In this document: in pieces, positions 1 to 5,613 of the stretch
Numbering within the stretch: the first letter of the stretch is position 1
Layout of the letters: every line of letters starts with the position of its first letter
NCBI GenBank assembly: GCA_902477765.1
Contig: CABSIM010000068.1
Span: forward strand, 1-7,042
Direction of reading: 5' to 3'
Length of the DNA stretch: 7,042 nucleotides
Origin: an uncultured Clostridiaceae bacterium
GTDB taxonomy: Bacteria; Bacillota; Clostridia; Lachnospirales; Lachnospiraceae
The notes under the pieces: model-generated
What the model was told of the DNA's origin: nothing
Database searches by the model: none
Seen by the model: only the letters and a program-made list of their open reading frames with translations
Position numbers and translations under genes: made by a program

Positions 1-21
1 CCGTTTTCTGTTTTCGGGGCA

Positions 22-43
22 TAAAAACGGAGCCGCTGCTCCA
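22..43 (-). terminator. Minus-strand intrinsic terminator or attenuator hairpin
   Basis: Read on the minus strand, GGAGC-AGCG-GCTCC (42 to 29) forms a 5-bp G+C-rich stem with a 4-nt loop. It is followed by G and five T residues (27 to 23), the form of a rho-independent terminator. It lies 16 nt after the stop of the 11-codon ORF at 59-94. The stem is short, so termination may be partial, which would suit an attenuator for a minus-strand gene to the left of the window. The plus strand has no U-tract after this stem. Confidence 0.5.
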
Positions 44-62
44 TAGATGATTACTCATCTAT
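43..62. repeat. Perfect inverted repeat, 8-bp arms, 4-nt loop
   Basis: ATAGATGA (43-50) and TCATCTAT (55-62) are perfect inverted repeats around a 4-nt spacer. On the minus strand the hairpin contains the TAG stop of the 11-codon ORF and lies directly 5' of the terminator-like stem, so it looks like part of a leader structure. On the plus strand it is followed by TTT only, so it would be at best a weak A+T-rich terminator for a gene left of the window. Confidence 0.5.
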
Positions 63-94
63 TTTGCAACGGCCTCTTTTCCTTTTCTGTCCAT
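59..94 (-). CDS. Possible 11-residue leader peptide
   Basis: A very short minus-strand ORF, MDRKGKEAVAK then TAG. I do not recognise the peptide. What supports translation is its ribosome binding site: GAAAGGAG ends 5 nt before the ATG, as good as those of the large genes here. Immediately downstream are a perfect hairpin containing the stop codon and a terminator-like stem with a U-tract. This order (SD, short ORF, hairpins, U-tract) resembles a ribosome-dependent attenuation leader for a gene beyond position 1. Codons 7-9 can pair with the 3' part of the terminator stem. The alternative is the true start of a longer gene interrupted by TAG, since the frame stays open from 58 to 1. No convincing minus-strand promoter was found. 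Confidence 0.35.
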   Translation of the reverse strand: MDRKGKEAVAK

Positions 95-123
95 ATGTTC
101 TCCTTTCACACATCTTTCAAAGT

Positions 124-141
124 TATTAAATATTCATTAAA
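124..141 (+). promoter_or_regulatory. Tandem ATTAAA direct repeats, candidate response-regulator site
   Basis: ATTAAA occurs at 125-130 and again at 136-141, exactly 11 bp apart and so on the same face of the helix. The first copy ends and the second begins where the -35 hexamer of the TATAAT promoter would lie (about 130-136). OmpR/PhoB-family regulators bind tandem direct repeats with about an 11-bp period that often overlap or replace the -35. The response regulator at 3644-4327 belongs to that family and is the natural candidate. Binding is inferred, and A+T-rich hexamers can recur by chance. Confidence 0.4.
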
Positions 142-152
142 GGTTTCTCTCC

Positions 153-158
153 TATAAT
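153..158 (+). promoter_or_regulatory. -10 box of the NEW3-ABC operon promoter
   Basis: A perfect TATAAT lies 52 bp before the ATG at 210, predicting a start of transcription near 165 and a 5' UTR of about 45 nt. At 16-18 bp spacing the candidate -35 hexamers (TATTCA, ATATTC, AATATT) match TTGACA poorly, so the promoter probably depends on an activator. The direct repeats at 124-141 sit in the right place for one. Confidence 0.6.
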
Positions 159-181
159 GAATGACAGCAAGAAAGAAACAA

Positions 182-194
182 TGCCTGTCAGGCA
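182..194. repeat. 13-bp palindrome in the 5' UTR, next to the SD
   Basis: TGCCTG-T-CAGGCA is a perfect palindrome around a central T. It ends 3 nt before AGGAGG (198-203), the ribosome binding site of the gene at 210. In RNA it could form a small hairpin (GCCT/AGGC, 3-nt loop) beside the SD; in DNA it could be an operator. The GCCTGTC/GACAGGC arms recur in the hairpin at 3465-3500. The function is unknown. Confidence 0.3.
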
Positions 195-209
195 AAAAGG
201 AGGAACATT

Positions 210-1409
210 ATGGTTCAAGCAGCAAACATTCAGAATCCAAAGAGAAAAATCTGTATGGCCCTTACCTTTATTATGGCCGCTTTTCTGATCCTTTTCTGTT
301 CATTTCCCGCACGCGCGGACGGAGGCCTCTCCATCCAGACAGAGTATCCCGGCATGTCCGTAAAGCCCGGCGACAGTCTCAGCATCCCCATAACTCTGTC
401 TAATTCCAGCGGCACAGGTGCCGATGTGGATGTTTCTCTCTCCTCTCTTCCGGAAGGATGGGACGGATATCTTCAGGGGGGAAGCTACCAGGTTACCACA
501 GTACACGTTCCGGCCGGTACGGAAACCGCTTCCCTGACATTCCATCTCACCGTCCCCAAGGACATTGAAGAAGGCACTTACACGGCTTCTGTCCAGGCAT
601 CCGGCGCCGGCATGTCCGCCTCTCTCCCCATGACCTTCTCCATCACGGAAAAAGAGGAAGGAAAAGGCAGCTTTACCTCTGAATATCCGCAGCAGGAAGG
701 CGCATCCGGCACCAGTTTCAGCTTCAGCACCACTCTCATCAACAACGGGCTTACCACAAAATCCTACAGTCTGTCTTCCAATGCACCGGAAGGCTGGACC
801 GTCAGCTTCACCCCCTCAGGGGAAACCACAAAAATTGCAGGAATCGATGTGGAATCCGGTGAAAGCAAGGGAATCAACGTATCCGTGGTACCGCCGGCAG
901 ATATTCCTTCAGGAGAATATGTAATCTCCTGTTCTGCCGTCTCCGCCCAGGAAACTCTGTCCGTGGACCTGAAGGCAGTGATTACCGGTACATACGGCAT
1001 CAAGGTGGAAACACCGGACGGACGGCTCAGTTTTGATGCCCAGGCCAATAAGGAATCCGATGTGACACTCAATGTGACCAACACCGGAAACGTGGATCTG
1101 ACCGATGTCACTCTCACATCCTCCGCTCCCAGCGGCTGGACCGTCACCTATGATCTGGAAGACAATACCATCGATTCCATTGCCGCAGGTGCCACCACAC
1201 AGGTTATTGCCCATGTAGAACCCTCTTCCGATGCCATCACAGGCGATTATGTAACATCCTTTACCGCCAAATGCACGGAGACCTCTGACACAGCAGAATT
1301 CCGTGTATCCGTGAAAACCAGTACTGTCTGGGGCTTTGTGGCAGTCATCATCATCCTCTGCGTGGCAGGAGGTCTGGGCTACGTATTCCGGAAATACGGA
1401 AGACGCTGA
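210..1409 (+). CDS. Membrane-anchored NEW3-repeat surface protein (COG1470-like)
   Basis: A 399-residue exported protein. Residues 1-36 look like a signal peptide (KRK, hydrophobic stretch about 16-32, then A34-R35-A36 before D37). Three Ig-like beta repeats follow at about 38-146, 155-258 and 262-370. Each carries the P-x-GW hallmark of the NPCBM-associated NEW3 domain (GW at 83-84, 195-196, 309-310). Residues 373-393 form a membrane span and the tail RKYGRR gives a stop-transfer, so most of the protein should sit outside the membrane. The start is fixed by AGGAGG at 198-203, 6 nt before ATG. No enzymatic motif is visible. Being first in an operon with an ABC ATPase and permease suggests an extracytoplasmic partner of that transporter, perhaps binding substrate or cell-wall polymer; this role is inferred. 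Cys30 lies in the signal region but LILFC is a poor lipobox, so I do not call a lipoprotein. Confidence 0.85.
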   Translation: MVQAANIQNPKRKICMALTFIMAAFLILFCSFPARADGGLSIQTEYPGMSVKPGDSLSIPITLSNSSGTGADVDVSLSSLPEGWDGYLQGGSYQVTTVHVPAGTETASLTFHLTVPKDIEEGTYTASVQASGAGMSASLPMTFSITEKEEGKGSFTSEYPQQEGASGTSFSFSTTLINNGLTTKSYSLSSNAPEGWTVSFTPSGETTKIAGIDVESGESKGINVSVVPPADIPSGEYVISCSAVSAQETLSVDLKAVITGTYGIKVETPDGRLSFDAQANKESDVTLNVTNTGNVDLTDVTLTSSAPSGWTVTYDLEDNTIDSIAAGATTQVIAHVEPSSDAITGDYVTSFTAKCTETSDTAEFRVSVKTSTVWGFVAVIIILCVAGGLGYVFRKYGRR

Positions 1410-1445
1410 TAAACAGCCCGACATCTTGTGAGAGGAGGAATTCCT

Positions 1446-2453
1446 ATGGAACAAAATCAGGATTTTATTATCCGGACGGAGCATCTGACCAAGCGGTACG
1501 GGGAAAAAACCGCGGTTTCAGATCTCAGCCTTTCCATACGGGCCGGGGAGATTTTCGGTCTCCTGGGGCCCAACGGAGCCGGAAAAACAACAACCACCCT
1601 TATGCTGCTGGGCCTTACGGAACCCACCGAAGGCACGGCATACATAGACGGGAAAGACTGTACCCGGAATGCCATTGAAGTCAAACGGATCGTGGGATAT
1701 CTTCCCGACAACGTGGGATTTTACGGAGACATGACCGGACGGGAAAATCTGAAATTCACCGGCCGGCTCAACGGTCTTTCGGAAGCCGTCATCGAAGAGC
1801 GCTGCAATGCTCTTCTGGAAAAAACCGGGATGACCTATGCCGCAGACCAGAAAACCGGTACATATTCGCGCGGCATGAAACAGCGGCTCGGCATCGCCGA
1901 CGTTCTCATGAAGGATCCCAAGGTCATCATCATGGATGAGCCCACTCTGGGAATTGACCCGGAAGGCATGCGGGAACTGATGACCCTGATCCGGGAACTG
2001 GCGGAAAAGGACGGCAGGACCATTCTGATCTCTTCCCATCAGCTGTATCAGATCCAGCAGATCTGTGACCGTGTGGGCCTTTTCGTGGAAGGCGAACTGA
2101 TTGCCTGCGGACGCATTGATGAACTGGCTGCCCAGACTGCCCGTGACGGCCACTGCTCTCTGGAAGCTGCTGCGGTTCCCGATGATTCCGGATGGAAAGA
2201 GCTTCTTTCCCGGCTCGGAAATGTGGAATCCGTGGAGCGGGAAGGAGACTTTTATGTGGTACATTCCCGGTCCGATGTAAAGCGCGAGCTTCTGCGCAAG
2301 GCACTGGACAGCGGATATACCATCAGCCACCTGAGGGAACGCGGCAGCGATCTGGATGAGATCTACAGACGGTATTTTGAGGAAGGAGGGCAGGCAGATG
2401 GTGAAGAATCTGAAAGAAAAACTAAATCATTTATTCCCTTCGCAAGAAAATAA
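1446..2453 (+). CDS. ABC transporter ATP-binding protein (ABC-2 type, DrrA/NosF-like)
   Basis: A 335-residue nucleotide-binding subunit that should power the permease encoded next. The Walker A motif is GPNGAGKT (41-48), the signature region YSRGMKQR (140-147) replaces canonical LSGGQ, Walker B is VIIMDEP (160-166), the D-loop follows at LGIDP, and the switch His is H198 in SSH. The Q-loop position has Asp (GYLPDN, D88) rather than Gln, a variation I associate with this exporter subfamily. About 100 residues follow the core, ending in a charged tail. A GTG at 1428 in the same frame would add six residues made from the SD itself; ATG 1446, 7 nt after AGAGGAGG (1431-1438), is the better start. 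The gene lies 36 nt after the NEW3 gene, and its last 56 bp overlap the permease gene. Exporter assignment is firm at family level; the substrate is unknown. Confidence 0.92.
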   Translation: MEQNQDFIIRTEHLTKRYGEKTAVSDLSLSIRAGEIFGLLGPNGAGKTTTTLMLLGLTEPTEGTAYIDGKDCTRNAIEVKRIVGYLPDNVGFYGDMTGRENLKFTGRLNGLSEAVIEERCNALLEKTGMTYAADQKTGTYSRGMKQRLGIADVLMKDPKVIIMDEPTLGIDPEGMRELMTLIRELAEKDGRTILISSHQLYQIQQICDRVGLFVEGELIACGRIDELAAQTARDGHCSLEAAAVPDDSGWKELLSRLGNVESVEREGDFYVVHSRSDVKRELLRKALDSGYTISHLRERGSDLDEIYRRYFEEGGQADGEESERKTKSFIPFARK

Positions 2454-3408
2454 TGCCGTCAGAAGCCACAGAAGCGGGCTGATGGCACTTTATCAGAAAG
2501 AGATGACGGACCATATCAGAAGCCGGCGTTTTCTGATCGTTCTGGTTATGATTCTCCTGACCAGCTTCGCCAGCATTTACGGAGCTCTGTCAGGACTGAG
2601 CGATGCCATTGCCTCCGATCCGGACTTCATTTTTCTTAAGCTTTTTACCTTAAGCGGAGAGTCCATCCCTTCCTTCACCTCTTTCATTGCTCTGCTGGGC
2701 CCCTTTGTGGGGGTCACCCTGGGCTTTGATGCCATCAACAGTGAACGGTCAGAAGGGACGCTGAACCGCCTGGTCTCCCAGCCCATTTACAGAGACGCCG
2801 TTATCAACGGAAAATTCCTGGCGGGTGCCACCATTATCTTTATCATGGTATTTGCCATGGGGCTTACCATCAGCGCCGTGGGACTCCTGTTTACGGGCAT
2901 CCCGCCTTCTGCTGAGGAAGCCGGAAGACTCTTTGTCTTTCTGATTTTTACAGGTATTTATATCTGTTTCTGGCTGGCTCTGTCCATCCTGTTTTCCGTC
3001 CTGTGCCGCCATGCTGCCACCTCGGCCATGGCTGTCATAGGAATCTGGATTTTCTTCGCTCTGTTTATGAGCCTTGTGGTCACAATTCTGGTGGATTTCC
3101 TGTATCCGGTGGAGCAGATGACTTCCATGAGCCAGCTGATCAGCAGCTATGACCTGATGCTGGGATTGAACCGGCTGTCTCCCTATTATCTTTACAGTGA
3201 GGCAGTTACGACCATCATGAATCCCTCCGTCCGGTCCATGAATATTATTACGATCCAGCAGCTTTCCGGTGCCATCAACGGATACCTGTCTCTGGGACAG
3301 AGTCTGCTTCTGGTATGGCCGCACCTGACAGGACTCCTGGCCTCCACCGCCGTAATCTTTTCGGCATCCTACATCAGCTTTATGCGCAGAGAAATCCGGA
3401 GCCGGTAA
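2398..3408 (+). CDS. ABC-2 type transporter permease
   Basis: A 336-residue polytopic membrane protein, the translocation subunit paired with the upstream ATPase. Hydrophobic segments at about 45-62, 93-112, 143-165, 177-202, 209-236 and 308-328 suggest six membrane spans. The conserved ABC-2 permease motif after the second span, here D111 to P129 with ERSEGTL (116-122) and SQP, probably contacts the ATPase. A long extracytoplasmic stretch lies at about 237-307. I chose ATG 2398 because GGAGG at 2385-2389 lies 8 nt upstream, inside the ATPase gene. ATG 2482 is in frame but has a poor SD. The 56-bp overlap implies translational coupling and close stoichiometry. The nearest family is ABC2_membrane_2, as in NosY-type permeases; the substrate cannot be inferred. 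Confidence 0.9.
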   Translation: MVKNLKEKLNHLFPSQENNAVRSHRSGLMALYQKEMTDHIRSRRFLIVLVMILLTSFASIYGALSGLSDAIASDPDFIFLKLFTLSGESIPSFTSFIALLGPFVGVTLGFDAINSERSEGTLNRLVSQPIYRDAVINGKFLAGATIIFIMVFAMGLTISAVGLLFTGIPPSAEEAGRLFVFLIFTGIYICFWLALSILFSVLCRHAATSAMAVIGIWIFFALFMSLVVTILVDFLYPVEQMTSMSQLISSYDLMLGLNRLSPYYLYSEAVTTIMNPSVRSMNIITIQQLSGAINGYLSLGQSLLLVWPHLTGLLASTAVIFSASYISFMRREIRSR

Positions 3409-3464
3409 ACAGTATTTCTGACTCTGTTCTCCGGATCTTCTGATTTGTGAAAAATCTGCGAATT

Positions 3465-3500
3465 CCCTTCCGCCTGTCTTGACTGACAGGCAGGAAAGGG
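3465..3500 (+). ncRNA. Hairpin 1 of the intergenic RNA structure
   Basis: CCCTTCC-GCCTGTC (3465-3478) pairs with GACAGGC-A-GGAAAGGG (3485-3500) around the loop TTGACT. The 14-bp stem has two single-A bulges on the 3' side. No U-tract follows, so it is not an intrinsic terminator. It may stabilise the 3' end of the ABC mRNA or belong to a leader of the two-component genes. The loop TTGACT resembles a -35, but the closest -10, TATAAG at 3507-3512, is 22 bp away, too far for a normal promoter. Listed as an RNA structure, not as a proven RNA gene. Confidence 0.4.
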
Positions 3501-3511
3501 AGAAAATATAA

Positions 3512-3528
3512 GGGAACTGCAGGTTCCC
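3512..3528 (+). ncRNA. Hairpin 2 of the intergenic RNA structure
   Basis: GGGAAC (3512-3517) pairs perfectly with GTTCCC (3523-3528) around the 5-nt loop TGCAG. It stands 11 nt after hairpin 1 and 8 nt before the long terminator hairpin. No U-tract follows. The function is unknown; it is reported because three stems in succession are unlikely to be random spacer. Confidence 0.35.
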
Positions 3529-3536
3529 GGATTCAT

Positions 3537-3600
3537 AAAAGACTGTTCTCCCCGGAGAAACTGCGGCAGACTCCGCATTCTCAGGGAAAACAGTCTTTTT
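3537..3600 (+). terminator. Long intrinsic terminator after the NEW3-ABC operon
   Basis: AAAAGACTGTTCTCCC (3537-3552) pairs with GGGAAAACAGTCTTTT (3584-3599), 16 positions with one C-A mismatch. Inside it, GAGAA (3555-3559) pairs with TTCTC (3578-3582) and TGCGG (3562-3566) with CCGCA (3573-3577) around the loop CAGACT. Together this is a nearly continuous 26-bp stem ending in TTTTT. The A-run at the 5' foot makes it potentially bidirectional. It lies 128 nt after the permease stop and only 43 nt before the response-regulator ATG, so it either ends the ABC operon or acts as an attenuator ahead of the two-component genes. Confidence 0.8.
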
Positions 3601-3643
3601 GCTGTTTTCCGGACAATATTACCAGGAAAGGCCGGACCAGAAT

Positions 3644-4327
3644 ATGAGAATTCTTATAATAGAAGACAACCGGCGGCTCGCAGAGGCCGTTCAGGATATC
3701 TTAAAACAGCTTTGGTATGATTCCGATATCTTTACCGACGGAAATTCAGGATATGATGCCATGACGGCCGGACTTTACGATGCGGCCATTCTGGATATCA
3801 TGCTGCCCGGAAAAGACGGGCTGACCCTGCTCCGGGAAGCCAGATCCGCCGGATGCTGTATTCCCGTGGTTCTACTGACCGCCAGAAGTGAAACGGAAGA
3901 CCGCATCGCCGGTCTGGATTCGGGCGCAGACTATTACCTGACAAAACCCTTTGACAACAACGAACTTCTTGCTGTGATCAAGGCCGTTACAAGGCGGCGC
4001 GGCGAGATTCTTCCCGACTGTCTGACTTACGGAAATCTTTCTCTGGACCAGTCCACCTACTGTCTTTCCGGTCCGGAAAAAAGTCTCCAGCTGGGAAGAA
4101 AGGAATATGAGGTGATGCGCGTTCTGCTTTCCAACCGGGAAATGGTGGTCTCCAAGGAAACCCTTCTGGCCAAAATCTGGAGTGACCGGCCGGATGCAGT
4201 GGAAAATAATGTGGAAATATACATATCATTTCTCAGAAAAAAACTCGAATATCTGAAAACCAATGTAAAAATCGTCACCATGCGTCATTTTGGCTACCAC
4301 CTGGCTTTCAGGGAGGAGGAATCATGA
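3644..4327 (+). CDS. OmpR/PhoB-family response regulator
   Basis: A 227-residue DNA-binding response regulator, partner of the kinase encoded next. The receiver domain (about 1-118) has the acidic pair E7/D8, phosphoacceptor D51 in ILDIMLPG, T79 and K101 in the LTKPF motif. A winged-helix domain (about 126-222) follows, with a recognition helix near VEIYISFLRKKL. Its C-terminal wing reads RHFGYHL where R-G-x-GY is usual. ATG 3644 is preferred, with AGGAAAGG 12 nt upstream (3624-3631). A TTG at 3599 in the same frame would start inside the terminator U-tract and is unlikely. The stop codon overlaps the kinase start (ATGA), so the two are coupled. The most likely target is the promoter near 124-158, whose 11-bp repeats suit this family, but that link is inferred. 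No good promoter for this gene was found between the terminator and its start. Confidence 0.93.
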   Translation: MRILIIEDNRRLAEAVQDILKQLWYDSDIFTDGNSGYDAMTAGLYDAAILDIMLPGKDGLTLLREARSAGCCIPVVLLTARSETEDRIAGLDSGADYYLTKPFDNNELLAVIKAVTRRRGEILPDCLTYGNLSLDQSTYCLSGPEKSLQLGRKEYEVMRVLLSNREMVVSKETLLAKIWSDRPDAVENNVEIYISFLRKKLEYLKTNVKIVTMRHFGYHLAFREEES

Positions 4328-5613
4328 AAGAAATCCGGCGGCTTCGTATAAAATTCATCCTGTACAATATGCTGATTGTCACAGTTATCATCGGCAGTGC
4401 TCTGTCTGCTGCCCATGCCCTTCTCCAGTACCGGTTCCGGGTACAGAGTGACGCATTTCTCGCCGGTACGGCACAGGAAGACACCATGGGGGAAAACCCT
4501 CTTCTTTTTTCTTCCTTCTCCGGTGTGCGCATTCCCCATTTTTCCATCTCCATCGACCAGAACGGAACCGTTGTCCTGAATCCGGGTGCCTTTTCCTTCT
4601 GTTCCGATGACGGCTTTCTCCGGGAACTCGCCCTTCTCAGCATGTCGCCCGCTGATGAGACCGGAATTCTGGAAGATTATCATCTGCGCTACCTCAGGAC
4701 CACACATCCCACGGGTTCTGTCATTTCCTTTGTGGATACTTCTTATACAGATTCTCTCAGCCGCAGTCTGGGAGACACATTTCTTCTGCTGGCCGCAGGA
4801 ATCTGGCTTGCCTTTCTGGTTCTCTCCTGTTTCTTCTCAAAATGGGCGGTGAAACCGGTGGAAGAGTCTCTCCGGAGCCAGAAGCAGTTTATTGCCGATG
4901 CCTCCCATGAACTGAAAACGCCTCTTACCATCATCCTGGCCAACGCCAGGCTGCTTCAGGAACGGTTCGGAGGGCACGCTCCGGACAGTGACCGATGGCT
5001 TCAGAATATCCGGCAGGAAAGCTGTGAAATGCGGGATCTGACAGAAAATCTTCTGACACTGGCACGAAACGAGCTTTCCCCCGGCCGGACGGCGGTCCTC
5101 TCCCCATGCTCCCTCAGTGACCTTGCCTCTGAAAGCGTTCTCACCATGGAACCGGTTTTTTATCAGGAGGAAAAGGCTCTGGACTCCTTCATCGATCCGG
5201 ATATCAGCATAAAAGGAGAGCCGGCCCAGCTGGTCCGGCTCATCAGAATTCTTCTGGATAATGCTTTGAAATATTCTCTTCCGGGCGGTCACACGGAACT
5301 TTTTCTGAAACGTCAGTCTTCCCGCCGTGTGGTTCTCTGGGTCAACAGCCCCGGAGAAGAAATTCCTCCGGACATGAGGAAACGGATTTTCGAGCGTTTC
5401 CGCCGCGGCAGCCAGAGCCGCGAGAAAGGCGGCTACGGGCTGGGGCTCGCCATTGCCAGAAGCATCGCCGACGCTCACGGAGCAGACATCGGAATCCGGT
5501 ATCTGGATGGTAAAAACTGTTTTTACGTCTCATTCCGGACTTCAGATCCGTCAGAAATCCGCAGCTTTATCCGGAAATTCCCTAAGCTCCCGGTCCCTCG
5601 CTTTCTTCGGTGA
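4324..5613 (+). CDS. Membrane sensor histidine kinase
   Basis: A 429-residue kinase expected to phosphorylate the regulator encoded just upstream. A first membrane span (about 12-34), an extracytoplasmic sensor region of about 115 residues with no domain I recognise, and a second span (about 151-172) are followed by the HisKA domain with H195 in ASHELKTPL. There is almost no room for a full HAMP domain between the second span and H195. The ATPase domain has the N-box LLDNALKYS (N313), an F-box FERF (356-359) and the G2 box GYGLGLAIA. The G1 region reads NSPGEEIP, with Asn341 where the usual DxGxG has Asp. AGGAGG at 4314-4319 lies 4 nt before ATG 4324. About 25 residues extend past the ATPase fold, and their codons overlap the end of the convergent protease gene. 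The signal is unknown. Confidence 0.93.
   Translation: MKEIRRLRIKFILYNMLIVTVIIGSALSAAHALLQYRFRVQSDAFLAGTAQEDTMGENPLLFSSFSGVRIPHFSISIDQNGTVVLNPGAFSFCSDDGFLRELALLSMSPADETGILEDYHLRYLRTTHPTGSVISFVDTSYTDSLSRSLGDTFLLLAAGIWLAFLVLSCFFSKWAVKPVEESLRSQKQFIADASHELKTPLTIILANARLLQERFGGHAPDSDRWLQNIRQESCEMRDLTENLLTLARNELSPGRTAVLSPCSLSDLASESVLTMEPVFYQEEKALDSFIDPDISIKGEPAQLVRLIRILLDNALKYSLPGGHTELFLKRQSSRRVVLWVNSPGEEIPPDMRKRIFERFRRGSQSREKGGYGLGLAIARSIADAHGADIGIRYLDGKNCFYVSFRTSDPSEIRSFIRKFPKLPVPRFLR

Noticed and set aside
31..65. Plus-strand terminator for a gene left of the window
   Set aside because: The G+C stem has no following U-tract on this strand, and the A+T-rich stem ends in only a few T residues; the minus-strand reading fits better.
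161..403. Plus-strand ORF of 80 codons overlapping the NEW3 gene start
   Set aside because: It has no SD, its product is rich in Arg/His/Ser with no recognisable motif, and it lies in another frame of a well-supported gene.
1518..2330. Long minus-strand ORF (270 codons) opposite the ABC ATPase
   Set aside because: It mirrors a strongly conserved ATPase frame, has no SD or motif, and long antisense frames are common in such coding DNA.
2749..3324. Minus-strand ORF (191 codons) opposite the permease
   Set aside because: The product is rich in Gln, His and Gly, typical of the reverse complement of membrane-protein codons, and it has no start signals.
3479..3512. TTGACT with TATAAG as a promoter for the two-component genes
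   Set aside because: The 22-bp spacer is too long, and TTGACT lies in the loop of a hairpin whose arms explain it better. It stays possible but unsupported.
4837..5478. Minus-strand ORF (213 codons) opposite the kinase
   Set aside because: It is the shadow of the conserved HisKA and ATPase domains, with no SD or family motif.
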